Origin: Ascaphus truei
Taxonomy: Eukaryota > Chordata > Amphibia > Anura > Ascaphidae
Assembly: GCA_036426205.1 (NCBI GenBank)
Contig: CM071568.1
Location: forward strand, 216,513,261-216,577,260
Direction of reading: 5' to 3'
DNA: 64,000 bases
In this document: positions 34,078-45,575 of the stretch, piece after piece
Layout: each line of letters begins with the position of its first letter
Position numbering within the stretch: the first letter of the stretch is position 1
Program-made: the position numbers and the translations under genes
The notes under the pieces: model-generated
Database searches by the model: none
What the model saw: the letters and a program-made list of their open reading frames with translations, nothing else
What the model was told of the DNA's origin: nothing

Positions 34078-35168
34078 CACGACCACTGCGGTCACGCATG
34101 ACCGTACCTCCATGTCCCACACCTGATATGCAGTCCACCCAAAGTATCTTGGGGCCCTTAGGCACTCAACCACCCTAGTGTCCACAAGGAACCACCCACC
34201 CAAGTTTGTGAGACAGCGCTGCCCCACTAAGGTGTAAAGTTGGTGCACGTTATGAGGTGAGGTACCTGCCGGGTACTCCAGCACCCGGGCACGCCGATGT
34301 AGCAAGATGGGATCCATGGATCCAGAGACGTCTTCGCGAAGCCTCCGCCTCCCGCGTGGATGGTGCCACCATGAACAAGTCTCTGGGTAGCAGAGGGGTG
34401 ATTTGGTTCCAGATCACCACGGGCCAGGTCACAGCCGCGTCCTGGTCAATGGTGGAGCTACTCAAATCTCTATAACAGGGAGTCCCAAAAAAAAATACAA
34501 TAATAAAGTGGACAACTGAGGTAAGCAACGAGGGGAAGTCAATACGTGGGTGTTAAATACACAGCCGCGTCCTGGCTGAATCCCTCAGTGCTACAGGGGC
34601 AGTGTTCCTATCTACTGGGCCTATCCCTGCAGCAACCACAAGCTCAAAAGGGAGTTGGGGCATAGCTGGGGCCTAACAGGTTGTCTCTGGCCTAGTGCAG
34701 GTGCCACAAACACCTGCACACACCTCCTACCCTACAGACGTTCCAGCTCCAACTGGCGTGGTTGCAAACGAGCAAAAAGTATCTATCTGGCCGCAGGGGA
34801 TTGCTGTTGCCCTATTGGCTGTAGGGCCTCACGTGTCCCTGTCTCCCAGAGGCTCATGGGACTTTTAGTCCTTGCGCAGAGCCTAGCTGTATTGGACGCC
34901 GCTCCTTCCCTCATACTGCGCATGCATGTGTCGTGGTGGCGCATGCGCAACCCTGCACAAGATAGTGGCACCGGTCCCTTCTGCCGCGGGACTCCGACGA
35001 CCAGGTCGCCCCATCGATCAGGCACAGCCCCCTACCGCAGAGTTCCTTACACTCCCGGTGGGTCCGTCTGCCGTTTCGACGGCACCTGCACACACCGTGG
35101 TAATGGCGTCCCCCTTCTGCAGCGAAGGTAAGGGGACAAGGGGACCCAGGGTGAAAGACCCTGCTACA
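33790..35168 (-). mobile_element. Solo-LTR-like sequence, copy 1, with 4-bp TSD GATA
   Basis: Ends are TGTAGC and GCTACA, the TG...CA form of LTRs, with 4-bp flanks GATA on both sides (33786-33789 and 35169-35172). It is the reverse complement of copy 2 (35770-37464) over several blocks, for example the terminal TGTAGCAGGGT and the AGCGCACTTTCCC ends. It has no internal gag or pol, so it fits a solo LTR left by recombination. A (TA)n array sits at about 34030-34074. CGCATGCGC (NRF1-like) lies near 34940. Confidence 0.72.
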
Positions 35169-35172
35169 GATA

Positions 35173-35765
35173 ATAAAAATGAAACCTACTTTTCTTGGAT
35201 ATCTTCATGATCTGCTTAACAATAGATTTAATCAGCACTTACCAAATCACAGACAAAGCTGCATAAGGTAGTAGTTTTGTGCTTGCCAGCATTTATTTTA
35301 TTTCCTTTATCCTTCTTCTACCACACTTGTGGAACTGGATCACATTATATTAGACATGTTCTGGTAAACTCACCCAATTACAAAAACATGTAACCAAAAC
35401 CACAATGTAAATGTAATGATAAAAACAGATTGTTGCTGATATGCAGAAATCATGGCCTGTCCTCAAATCACATTTGACCAAAATAAAAAAAAGAATGATT
35501 AAAACAGCAAACAGCAAATATATCTCACTTTAAAGCAGCAGTTTGCACTGACCACCATTTTTCTCACATTTTTTAAAAATGTACTTGAAAAGATATCTTC
35601 TTGTCTTTTCCAAAGCTGTTTTTATTTTTAAAATGTGATTGTTGCTCAGCATTTTAAAAATAAAGTGTTAGGGAGATTAAAATGAAGCTCTCTCTAGAGC
35701 CCAATGCAATCTCAAGAGTACCATGGTAACTCTGGAGCTACAGATTAAGAAAATTCTAGGTTTTT
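35173..35765. other. Non-genic stretch between two solo LTRs
   Basis: No gene or retroelement internal sequence is seen between the two LTR-like copies, which also have opposite orientation, so they are not the two ends of one provirus-like unit. Confidence 0.5.
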
Positions 35766-35769
35766 TAAA

Positions 35770-37464
35770 TGTAGCAGGGTACTTTCAACGGTCCCCAGTT
35801 CCCACGCTTACCTCCGCTACAGTGGGGGAATGTACAGAGTGTGGTGAGGCAGGGGGAGTGGGCGGCTGTCAGGGAGGCGACCGAGTCGCCGGAAGCTCCC
35901 GGTGGCTCCATCTGCAGGGTGCCGCCATGTTTCAGTGCGCGCATGCGCAGACTGTTCGCACATGCGCAGAGGGCTCCAAAGTCGGCAGTCAATAGAGAGT
36001 CGTACGCATGCGCAGTGCAAGGCAGCCATCGTAGGGAAGATGCTCGCGGGGACTAAAGCCCCCAGAAGGCCATGGGGATGGAGATCAGGTGGAATACAGC
36101 AGCCAATAGGGCATCAGGATTCTCCTACAAGAGAATGGTTACATTGGTCTGGGACCACGCCAGTCGGAGCTGGGACAAGGAAGGAGTAGGTTGTGTGTGC
36201 AGGTGTCTGTGGCCCCTGCACTAGACCCGATACCCCCTGTTAGGCCCCAGCTACGCCCTGACTCCCCTTTCAGCTTGTGGTTGCTGCAGGGACAGGCCCA
36301 GTAGATAGGGACACTGCCCCTGTAGCACCAGTGATAGGGACCAAGCCAGGACGCAGCTGCATCCTGGCCTACAGAGACTATTAAAAGTGGTACAATCCAT
36401 GCGGGACCCACCCACCGTAGAGGCGGAGGCGTCATGGTTCACCACTCTGGATCCGTGGATCCCACTCTACAGCTGCAGCGCGCCCGGGTGTGGAACCAAC
36501 CGGCAGGTACCTCTACACAACAAGTGCACCAACGTACACCTCGGTTCTAGAGGGCAGCGCTGACCTACACATTTGGTGTGGGTTGCAACTCGTGAACACC
36601 GGGGGTGGTTATTTGCCCGAGGGACCCTGTGACAGGGTGAAGTCAGTCACTAACAGTTATGCCTGGGAGACATATTTCTGAGTTCTTCATCCAGCACTCA
36701 GAGGGTTAACCCAGGAGGAAGGGTTGAGTAATCAGAAGGGAGCCAACACACCTGACATATAAGGAAGTCATTGCTGGTAATCAGGTGGCTCTCTCTCAGT
36801 GCTATCCTAGACAAGCTGTTATGCAGACGGATTCATAACTACAGCTCTAAAAGTCACAGTAAGAACTGTTCATATTATTTTTCTGACTGTTTGATATATA
36901 CTAACGGTTTGGTTATGGATTAGCCAGCAAGCCTGATAGATAGTGTTAGTAAGTTCTCCCAATGTGGAGCAGGATTTATTTTGCTATATTTTGTTTATGC
37001 CTTAAAGGGACAGTGTGCCCACATGTTTAGTTATGCTGTGGAGAAATAAAGCCACTCAAGATTTACTTTAACCTGAAACTACACGTGTGGACTATTGCCT
37101 GACCTCGGCTACAGGCGTCCTTCCACAGACCCTTAGGTGGGGACTATATAATTGGGGTGTGGACAAGGTGTTGTGGCACGATGTGGGGTTGTGGCCCTGC
37201 GAGGCCTTAGTGGTTCTATATTAACATTAAATATATGTGTACAGTACACTGGTTGTATTATACAAGTGTGTATTCGTTATTGTCCTGCAAGGGGTTATCC
37301 CACACTGTTAGAATCCCGCGCAGGTGGAGGCGCTGTCGACCAACGGATCAGGTACACCCCAGGCTCCCAGCAGCGTTGGCTTAGTCCTTCTGTGAGCCAC
37401 AGGTAAAGCAGCACATACACACCAGCCACCATATCTCCCAGGGGGTGAGGGAAAGTGCGCTACA
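35770..37464 (+). mobile_element. Solo-LTR-like sequence, copy 2, with 4-bp TSD TAAA
   Basis: Begins TGTAGCAGGGT and ends AAAGTGCGCTACA, flanked by TAAA on both sides (35766-35769 and 37465-37468). AATAAA near 37045 could be the LTR polyadenylation signal. Three CGCATGCGC or related palindromes (about 35940, 35960, 36006) and a YY1-like GCCGCCATG near 35920 could form the promoter. It is longer (1,695 bp) than copies 1 and 3, mostly by sequence between about 36640 and 37150. Confidence 0.72.
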
Positions 37465-37808
37465 TAAACATACAGAGTAAAAGTAACAGTGCTAAATCCA
37501 GATATAAATGTGAAAAACATTATTAATATAAAGTAGATGTGCTAATGGGTGAATGTGAAAATATAAACAATTATGATGTCCCAGTACAAAACAAGAGAGC
37601 ACTAAAAATACCAATACAAATCAGCAAAGAAGTTTAGGAAATCTGATAATTAGAGAAATTTGCAGCCTCTAAAATGGACAAAACCAAATCCAAAATAGAA
37701 TGTGAACAAAAAGAAAAATAAAGGCTCTTTTCTCAAATTATTAGCAGAACAATGTTTATTAGGCTACTGTCTATTGGACATAATCATCTATTTAAAACAG
37801 TGATAATA

Positions 37809-38020
37809 ATGTGATTCACAACAGGTAAAATAACCATAATAAATGACTTTGCATTCAAATAAAGAACTTTTTGGGTGGAGTTATATCTTTGATTAACCTT
37901 TTCATATCTGGATTAAGATCACAAAATCACATATGTATATTGCTCCCCCTAATATTGGAATTTGTTCTATTTGACCGCAAGGTCATTTGTTATGGTTATT
38001 TTACCTGTTGAGAATTACAT
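37809..38020. repeat. Foldback element
   Basis: ACAGGTAAAATAACCATAAT near 37819 is inverted as ATGGTTATTTTACCTGT near 37991, and the pairing extends outward for about 40 bp. A 130-bp AT-rich loop separates the arms. Confidence 0.7.
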
Positions 38021-38189
38021 TTTCACTGAAAGTATATGGTTTAAACAGCACACTAAAAATATGCGGGAATAAAATAAAACAATGGTGCACCGGAACCTTG
38101 AGGGACCCTATTTCCTCCCAAAGGACAATATAGAACAAGAAATGGGGCGGGGGGGAGTGGGTACCCAGCACTCAAAATCAGAAAAATAA

Positions 38190-39457
38190 AGTGGGCACCA
38201 GATTTGCGTCGAGCTATGCCAATTTCATAATGGGATTATGGGAGGAACAACACATAAAGGCAAACAATGAGTTTGGCGCAAATCTGGTGCTCTATAAACG
38301 CTACATACTGTAGATGATATTATAATGATATGGTGTGGGGATCACAACACTTTAGAACTCTTTTTGGAACTTATCAATCACAACACTTAGAATTTAAAAT
38401 TTACCCACAAACATTGCACCACTGAACTGGAGTTTCTGGACCTACTAATTTACATTAACAATGGAAGTATATGCACCAAAACATACCATAAACCGGTAAG
38501 CTGCCTCAATTATATTGAGGCAGAAAGCAATCATTATCATCAATGGTTATAATATACCTTTTGGGGAAGTGAGACTTTTAAAATGCAATTGCTCGGAGCA
38601 ACACATTTTTGAAGAACAAGCTACGGTAGCCTTAGACAAATTTAAATCTAAACTTTACAAGCCATGCATGTTAAAAGATGCTTACTCTAAATCTGTGAAT
38701 TTAAATAGAAAAGATATATTAAAAGTAAAAACTTAGAAACCAGTGATAAGCTCCCAAAACCAAACTATTGCTATACATGTATCTTTTATAACCCAGTATA
38801 ACCCATTGTCAGCCAAAATCAAACGTATAATCAATAAACATTGGCATTTAGTTTTGAAAGATCCAATTCTATATCCATACCTTCCACCCAATCCCAGACT
38901 ATTATTTACTAAAGCCAAATCACTTTAAAAAGCCATTGCTCCTAGTTATCTCAAATCCATCAAAGACAATCTATCTCAAACATTTCTTAATGTTAAGGGT
39001 TTCTATAAATGCCTCAAATGCAAAATATGCAAACTTAACCCTCAAGAGGTTAAGCAGGTGAAACGGTTCTCTTCTACACATACTAAGAAAGAATACAATA
39101 TCAAGAAATGTATTCATTGTGAATCACAAAATGCAGTATATCTTATACAATGTCCGTGTTCCAAACAATATATTGGTTGGAAGGCCAGAAAACTCAAATT
39201 AAGATTTGCTGAACATATCACAAATATTCAGAAAGGATTTCGGCAGCATAATTTATCAAGACACTTTAAAGAATGTCACAATCAAAACCCGTCAGCGATT
39301 AAATGTATTAGTATTGATGTTCTGGAACCCAACTGGAGGAGGAGACAATGTCGATCAAATTTCTAAACGGAAGACAAAATGGATCCATACACTGAAAACT
39401 TTAGTCCTGTATGGACATAATATACATATAGATCTGGGAGCCTTTCTCCAAGATTGA
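38190..39457 (+). pseudogene. Penelope-like element RT and GIY-YIG remnant (PLE 2)
   Basis: It starts within the RT palm: the frame near 38210 gives ANFIMGLWEEQHI, matching YANLFMGWWESFHV of PLE 1. A damaged catalytic site follows (VDDIIMIWCG near 38318, after a frameshift), then ELEFLDLLIYINNG. From 38515 several frames continue with FKSKLYKPCMLKDAYSK, KRIINKHWHLVLKDP, and the cysteine cluster CLKCKICKL near 39015. The GIY-YIG nuclease VYLIQCPCSKQYIGWKARK lies near 39130 and ends with WIHTLKTLVLYGHN by 39450. Stops at 38734 and 38926 and shifts near 38310 and 39350 inactivate it. Sequence differs enough from PLE 1 to be another lineage. Confidence 0.85.
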
Positions 39458-39779
39458 CACGTGTCTCCTTGGCTCCATATAGGGCTGTCATTTATTCTTA
39501 TATTCTGCAACAGTTTTTATACCTTGATTGCATTTATATACAATATTATATTCTGCTTATACATGTTTGTTTCCGTGTGTTTATTCCTCCATGCTGAATA
39601 AGATATGTATGGTATTGTTGATCAATGTGCATAAGCTCAACCATATTTGTATAATACTTACTAAGTATATTTTTAGGTCTTTTTATTATTAAAACAGTCT
39701 TTGCTTTTGTATTATATTAAATATCCTATAAGAAGCTATAGGTATATATTTCTCCCTGTGGAGTATCTGCCCTGTTGCA

Positions 39780-40430
39780 TTACTATTGGTCCGAATGGAA
39801 CAAATCCTATTGGACACTGAAAATTACAATCACGCAATCAGGGTAAAACTGCAGGTACAGTATAAATATAAGGTGCTAACACTAGTTCATTATATCCCTG
39901 ATGAAGTCTACTAGGACGAAATGCGTAGGGTTTTGAGAGCCTAACTATATGTTGCTGTATACTTGAAAAGGTTATTTTATGCAATACACCTTTGAAAAGG
40001 AACCTGAGTGTGCATCTTTTTACTTGCTGATGCTGCCCTGTATACAATTTGCTTACACTCCCATAGAGAATCCACTGCAGACAGGTGAAGTCACTATCAG
40101 CTGTGAGCAGGAACGTGACCCACTGTGGGAGGTGACTGCGGACTAAATGGAGAAGATGTGGTGCGGAGACGCCGAGACTGAGCAGCACTATAAGCGACTG
40201 CTGATCTAATGGTGAGGCGGTGACGCGGAGAAGCAGAGATGGAGCAACACGGAAGAAATGTGCATGCCTGTCTTAACCACCTAAAGCCCCTAAAACCTTC
40301 TGAGGACCAAAAGTGGAGTCCAGAGGCACAGTGCAGTTGGACGTAAAGAATACAAGTTTTCCCAATGGAGAGACACACATTTACCATCAGCTGTGAGTAG
40401 CATGATTGATTACCAAAGGTAACGTTTCTG
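39780..40430 (+). mobile_element. PLE 2 terminal region (pLTR-like)
   Basis: Follows the PLE 2 reading frame in the same orientation. It contains a hammerhead-like core at 39896-39932. The right part (40010-40430) has 'atcagctgtgag' near 40096 and 40387, a short internal repeat. The end is not defined. Confidence 0.5.
39893..39932 (+). ncRNA. Hammerhead-derived motif with intact CTGATGA and GAAA (PLE 2)
   Basis: CCTGATGAAGTC, then TACTAG, then GACGAAATGCGTAGG. Both conserved blocks CUGAUGA and GAAA are intact. Helix II can form as GUC/GAC, with one extra A after CUGAUGA. This is the best candidate here for a working or recently working hammerhead, although the extra A and short stem are departures. 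Confidence 0.6.
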
Positions 40431-40679
40431 GGGGCTACATAGGTTGCAACTCTTAGATGCTAAGTCCCAACCAGCACACTCAGAAGAGAACTTTCCTACA
40501 CATCCTTATCACACACTGTCACTAAGTGAACAGTAACTTTTCAAGTGCTATACTCTTTGATGTTACAGATCATTGGACTTTAGTACTAACCATATTTCTA
40601 CACTTCAGTCCCTCACTCACTAGGTTTCTTTCATTTTCAGTCTTTTCTATCTTGCGCCGAATGTTACATTTATTATACA

Positions 40680-40680
40680 G

Positions 40681-40724
<44 letters not shown>

Positions 40725-40726
40725 AC
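40680..40726. repeat. (CA)n microsatellite
   Basis: TATATA followed by a CA array. It abuts the left end of PLE 4. Confidence 0.9.
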
Positions 40727-40793
40727 ACAACACATAAAAAAAAAAGAAATAGATGATAACCGTTCTGTGGCTAACGAAATGCTTTTATTTGTG

Positions 40794-40832
40794 CGAGCTT
40801 TCGAGATACACTGATCTCTTCTTCCGGCGATG
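40794..40832 (-). ncRNA. Hammerhead-derived motif, left end of PLE 4
   Basis: The minus strand reads GGAAGAAGAGAT, CAGTGT, ATCTCGAAAGC: helix II GAGAU/AUCUC followed by GAAA. The CUGAUGA block has become GGAAGAA, so the motif is likely inactive. Confidence 0.5.
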
Positions 40833-41699
40833 TTACAATGAATGAAGCAAGCAAAGGGTATACTTAAAAACATGTTATCTGTGCTTGTCCCTCCCCACAT
40901 ACCGGACACAATACAAATACCACACAGGAATTGGGAATACAAAATCAGAGGAAGGTTCACCTGTTCCTCCAGCAATGTCGTGTACCTCATCATGTGCATG
41001 AAATGCCCAGGGGGCTGCTACTACATAGGTGAGACGGACGGGGTTAAACAAGAGAATTAACCTGCATCGCCACAGCATCACACGCGGAACAGAGACGGTT
41101 CTGTCGGCGAACATTTCTCTGATTCTGGCCATAAGATGAACTATCAGGGTTGCCCATACTCAAAGGTAATCTTAAAAACCCCGAAAGAGAGACGGTTGCA
41201 TGAATACAAATTTCTGCAACGTTCGGGACACTTAGCGGTGGCCTAAACATGGATCGAATTTTATGAGTCATTACTGACACAGTGAGCTCTCTTCCATGAG
41301 CGCTAAAGGCCATGTCTGTACATACTGTGCTATATGGTATGCAACACACAACTGTCTCTTACACATGCTAATACTCCTTGTTTTTTCCATCCCTATACAC
41401 CAATAGGGACCACATGTATCTACACACACTTTTAGTTATGCTACAATCTCTCACATTCCACACCTACCACACCATTTATATTATCTCCCACTCCACACAC
41501 CCTTTTTTTAAAGCACTGTATATACTGTGGGCTCTCCATTCATTTATATTCACACACTCTTACATCACTAACTTTCAGGAACCATTAAACACCTCTAGCC
41601 ATAAATCACATCCACACACGGGGAGGGACAAGCACAGATACCATTCCAAGAGACATGTTTTTAAGTATCACCCTTTGCTTGCTTCATTCATTGTAACAT

Positions 41700-41740
41700 G
41701 CGCCGGAAGAAGAGATCATTGTAATCTCGAAAGCTCGCAC
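41700..41740 (+). ncRNA. Hammerhead-derived motif, right end of PLE 4
   Basis: GGAAGAAGAGAT, CATTGTA, ATCTCGAAAGC. The same 5-bp helix II and GAAA as the left end, in the opposite orientation. Confidence 0.5.
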
Positions 41741-41867
41741 AAATAAAAGCATTTCGTTAGCCACAGAACGTTATCATCTATTTTTTTTTTGATTATTGAA
41801 GCTCGGCTAACACGGTACTGATACCTCTACATATACACATATATATACATATACATATACATATATA

Positions 41868-42019
41868 CAGTGTTCGACAAACCTATACATTTGCACGCCC
41901 CGGGCGAGTGGATTTAACATTGTGGCAAGCTCCTATTGGCCATAGCACTACGTGTGGTACTAGGTGGCGAGTAGATTTTTTTGTTCGGCGAGTAGATTTT
42001 TGGTGATTTGTCGACCACT

Positions 42020-42020
<1 letters not shown>
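41868..42020 (+). mobile_element. Small MITE, CAGTGTTCGACAAA family, copy 2
   Basis: CAGTGTTCGACAAACC at the left and TTTGTCGACCACTG at the right. The phrase GGCGAGTAGATTTTTT is doubled inside. It lies between TA-rich tracts at 41840-41866 and 42024-42054. 153 bp, non-coding. Confidence 0.82.
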
Positions 42021-42058
<38 letters not shown>

Positions 42059-42059
42059 C

Positions 42060-42435
42060 AGAAAAAGAGAGAGAGAGCGCACGCCCCATAGCATAATACT
42101 GCATATAATTTATTAAAAATAAGGGAAGGGGGTGGGGGGTCTCATCAATCAACCCCACACTGATAGCGCCATCAAGGTCGAAACAGCTGTCTGTGGGTGT
42201 TTTCTGGGTATGCAACCTTAACCCGGCTGTGCTCAAAGCTGTGACCATGCAGCAAGCTAAGCCTATAGGGAACCATGTTAAAAATGTTTTTGAGGCAAAA
42301 GTGACACTGTGTGCCATTTGCATGTCATTTCCCAGAATCCCTTGCTGCAGTGGAAGTGCTGTATGCTGGGTGATAATGGGGAAAGGCGGGTTGCAGACCT
42401 GCCTAAGACATGCGATGAGCAATACAGTTGTATTT
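42060..42435 (+). mobile_element. Unclassified repeat with hammerhead-like start
   Basis: Near 42160, ACTGATAGCGCCATCAAGGT then CGAAACAGCTGTCTG recalls a PLE hammerhead region. The segment 42290-42420 (containing CATTTCCCAGAATCC and GCAGTGGAAGTGCTGTATGC) recurs inverted at 44540-44680, and CATTTGCATGTCACTACCCA near 28147 is a third scrap. Confidence 0.55.
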
Positions 42436-42437
42436 GC

Positions 42438-42455
42438 ATATATATATATATATAT

Positions 42456-42505
<50 letters not shown>
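42438..42505. repeat. (TA)n microsatellite
   Basis: TA array with one TATTATATAATATA break. A 216-codon minus-strand frame spanning 41883-42533 is built largely from these repeats and is not a gene. Confidence 0.9.
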
Positions 42506-42506
<1 letters not shown>

Positions 42507-42509
42507 CAC

Positions 42510-43190
42510 ATACACACATACATATAATCTCAAGATACAAAAATTACTGGAGTTAAACTCGTATACGTGTCAGGGAACATGGGGGGGATAAAGGGGGGTC
42601 ATGGAGGCAGCTTTAACATCCTCCGGTTTGAGAACAAGAGACAAGTAAACATGCAATCTGGTCCTGCTGACATCTAGTGGAAGTTTACAGAATGCATGCC
42701 TGCTTATGGCAAACATTAGAAATCTGTTCTTTATCAGGTATTTAAAGCGGCATTTTCGCTTGGGATATATAAATATATATATATTTTTGAGTCTATCTGC
42801 GGTGTTCTGTCCCTTTTGTCATCAGGATTCCCCTGGTTACTGTATGTCTATACACTTTATGTCTATACTTCATCTATGGGACAAGCATCTGCCTTCTTTG
42901 GAAACCGTGAGTGCAAACTACTATACCAATGACTAAATATATATTTGGACTAGGTAAGAAGAAGGGGTTCTCCAGAGCTGAGACGTGTTCATTTCCTCCC
43001 TGGAGACGCCCTGTTTCCCAAGATGCAAACCTGTAAAAGGGCTGTTTCTATGTAAGAAACATATATATTTAAAGGAAAAGCTCCTTTAAAATATATATTT
43101 GATCAGCAAAGATGAAGAATACATCAGATTTCAAGCTTTCAATTAATAAAATCAAACAATGCAGCGAAAGGAATAAACAATTAAATTTAC
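42510..43190. other. Non-genic stretch
   Basis: No supported feature. Confidence 0.4.
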
Positions 43191-43198
43191 ATCTATAG

Positions 43199-43417
43199 CC
43201 GGGGCGCTCCACTCCAATCCTCAAGCCCTCGCCCCCAACAGGTCAGGTTTTCAGGATATCTCTGCTTCAGCACAGGTGGCTCAATCAGAGGCTCAGTTGA
43301 AGACTGATTGATTGACACTGATTAAGCCACCTGTGCTGAAGCAGGGATATCTCAAAACCTGACCTGTTGGGGGGGGGGGGGGGGGGAGGGCTTGAGTACT
43401 GGAGTTGAGCACCCTTG
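43199..43417. mobile_element. hAT-like foldback MITE, family B, with perfect 8-bp TSD
   Basis: Ends CCGGGGCGCTCCACTCCAAT and (reverse strand) CAAGGGTGCTCAACTCCAGT. Perfect 8-bp TSD ATCTATAG at 43191-43198 and 43418-43425. The interior is an almost perfect palindrome around CAGGTCAGGTTTT, GGATATC and GCTTCAGCACAGGTGGCT. A G run lies at 43370-43386. Confidence 0.9.
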
Positions 43418-43425
43418 ATCTATAG

Positions 43426-44499
43426 AATGAGTGCCCCCATTCTCCCCATGGTTTGGATTCTACAAGGAGGAACAAAAACAAGTAGGCTCGCATGCTGCTT
43501 TACATTTGACATAGGTTTCAGGTGCCACCTTATCAAACATTCAGCTAAATATTATATAGGAGGTAAGCCATGCACCCAAGTATTTATTATCATTAAATAG
43601 AATGCTCCAATATATTATGTGTTTGTGTCGTGTAGACAATAGAATTAACATTAAAATACACTGATACACTAGGTAAGCTTGGCCCTGCTCACAAATGAAG
43701 GCAATTCTGCTTTAGATTCAGCAAAGATGATTAACTTTGCATTTAACCATAGGTCAAACATTTATACATTATTTTTTATTAAAAAAAAACAAATTATAGC
43801 TTAACTGTTAACCTGTGACTGACTGAACTGACCCGTCTCTGTGTGTCTAGTTGACGCCCTCGGCTGGTTTGGGGCCTGCCTGGCCTCTTCTCATGCACGG
43901 TTTCTGTGTCTGTGTCGAGAATTCTAAGAAACCAAACAGTACTGAGATTTATAAAGGGCCAATTTTATTTTTTCTTGTCTTTACGCAAAAAACCCCTGCT
44001 AAAACAACAACTCCACCCTTAATAGTTTTAATTTATTTACTCTGAGGTCCTGTAGTTGTTTGATCGAGGGCCTCTAATGTGTGTTTGTGGAACATTGTGC
44101 TCCCGTCCCAAACAATGATCTCACACTCTAAGAACTTGGGCTGCTCCTGTATTTTTTGCTTATGTTGCAAATTGGATTTTCAAAGTGACCAAGATTAAGA
44201 GGTATCTTCAAGGTTGTATCATGGGATCATGTCAGGCCACTGACACCAGCAGACACTGCCATTCCATTACAAGAGTGAGTTGCCCCATTTGTACCACTGC
44301 AAGTTCCACTGCAACAACAGCACCAGCGCTCAGCCAGGCAAATCAAGAACACTGTGCAAAGTGCAAAAGCAGCACTGAGAGTAAATCAAAATAAGACTGT
44401 GATTTGTCACTCTATTCTTGCTCTCGACGTCACACACACAAATACATACATAGTTAAGTTATGGTGGGTAAAAAAAGTGACAAAAACCCTCCACAGCAA
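43426..44499. other. Non-genic stretch
   Basis: No supported gene or repeat boundary. Short frames (60-70 codons) show no family motifs. Confidence 0.4.
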
Positions 44500-44539
44500 A
44501 GCATATAGCAAATGGAAATATTACTGTATGCTCTGTATG

Positions 44540-44685
44540 CTCTGTATGTCTTAGGCAGGTCTGCAACCCCACCTTTAACCATTATCAGCCAGCACACAGC
44601 ACTTCCACTGCAGCAAAGGATTCTGGGAAATGAAATGCAGATGAGCACACAGCGCCACCTTTTGCTTCAAAACCATATAACACAC
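44540..44685 (-). mobile_element. Inverted partial copy of the 42060-42435 repeat
   Basis: GTCTTAGGCAGGTCTGCAAC, CAGCACTTCCACTGCAG and GGATTCTGGGAAATG are reverse-complement matches to 42300-42420. A CA run follows at 44680-44710. Confidence 0.75.
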
Positions 44686-44789
44686 ACACACACACAAACA
44701 CACAAACACAGTATGAAACAGAAATGTGGCACTCATCTGGATGCGACTGTGAAACTGTAAAAGATAAACGTATCTAATGTGTAACTACC

Positions 44790-45575
44790 TAAATACAGTA
44801 CGTGAAGATTCAATATGATGAACAGCAGGAATAAATATCAGCTTAGCTGATTGTGAGTGATCACAATGTGAACAAAAGTGAAAATAACCAAATAAAATAC
44901 TCAAATAAATATCACATCAAGTGCAAATGAAGGTGCATAAAAAAGTCCACTCCTGGTTTGCTGCATCTCAAAAACATTTGGCTCTGCAACAGAAATATAT
45001 GAAAAAGAGAAAAAGGAGAGCGCACAAACATAGGAATTATATTGGCAGTACAAAAAGATAAGTATTGCACGTACAACAAATACAATAAAATGCGCTTTTG
45101 ACAATAGCACTCAGCCTGTCCGCAGTAAGCTCCAGAGTCCCCCGATCCGTGACTTCCATCTAGATCAGCTGCTGTGTGTGGAAAGTCAGACGTGGCAACC
45201 ACTGGAAAGTTTCTTCTGTACATGGGGTAAATGATGAAGAGTCCTTGGTGCTGGTGCACCTGAGTGACGTCTTTTCTACCATATGGATAGCTTTATCGGA
45301 TGGGATCACCGGCTGAATAAGTCCTCAGCTGAGTATTCACCGAAATTTAGTGATCCCAGGATGCTAGCACTGTCACAGGACAAGCATAGATAGTGTGTGC
45401 AACAATTGTTACAATAGTGAGGTAAAAATAGAATACTCCTACGCGTTTTGTGGCGTTACATCATGCCACTTCATCAGGGATTGAATAATAACCTCAACAC
45501 CCCACCATCTCCATGGAATTGGTCACTCTTAATTACTGATTAAATCGTTGAGCTGAGGATGATACAGTTTCATAA
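44790..45575 (-). mobile_element. PLE 3 terminal region (pLTR-like)
   Basis: Lies downstream of the PLE 3 remnant on the minus strand and contains a hammerhead-like core at 45438-45480. Boundaries are approximate. Confidence 0.5.
45438..45480 (-). ncRNA. Hammerhead-derived motif with intact CTGATGA (PLE 3)
   Basis: The minus strand reads CCTGATGAAGTGGC, ATGATGTAAC, GCCACAAAACGCGTAGG. CUGAUGA is intact and helix II can form as GUGGC/GCCAC. The GAAA block is AAAA, and the first G of this block is critical for catalysis, so activity is unlikely. Confidence 0.55.

Larger units (their letters stand above)
40750..41790 (+). mobile_element. Penelope-like element with inverted terminal repeats (PLE 4, Neptune-like)
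   Basis: The left end (about 40755-40870) and right end (about 41635-41785) are inverted copies of one another, for example GCTAACGAAATGCTTTTATT against AATAAAAGCATTTCGTTAGC. Each carries a hammerhead-derived motif. Between them frames at 40842-41060 and onward give CSSSNVVYLIMCMKCPGGCY then YIGETDG, a GIY-YIG nuclease, then RINLHRHSITRG, SGHKMNYQGCPYS and RRLHEYKFLQ in successive frames. Only the C-terminal nuclease part remains; the RT is absent. The layout CSS..VVYL..C..CPGG.YYIGET is unlike PLE 1 and 2 and suggests a third lineage. Confidence 0.82.

Noticed and set aside
34655..35131. 158-codon plus-strand frame
   Set aside because: It lies within LTR-like copy 1, on the opposite strand to the LTR, and shows no domain similarity.
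33790..37464. A single full-length LTR element with the two LTRs at 33790 and 35770
   Set aside because: The two copies are in opposite orientation, each has its own 4-bp TSD, and no gag or pol lies in the 600 bp between them.
41883..42533. 216-codon minus-strand frame
   Set aside because: It is largely translated TA dinucleotides plus the small MITE and an unrelated repeat; it crosses three repeat boundaries.
44185..44394. 69-codon cysteine/serine/threonine-rich frame
   Set aside because: Cysteine spacing fits no known domain, composition is low-complexity, and there is no splice or promoter context.
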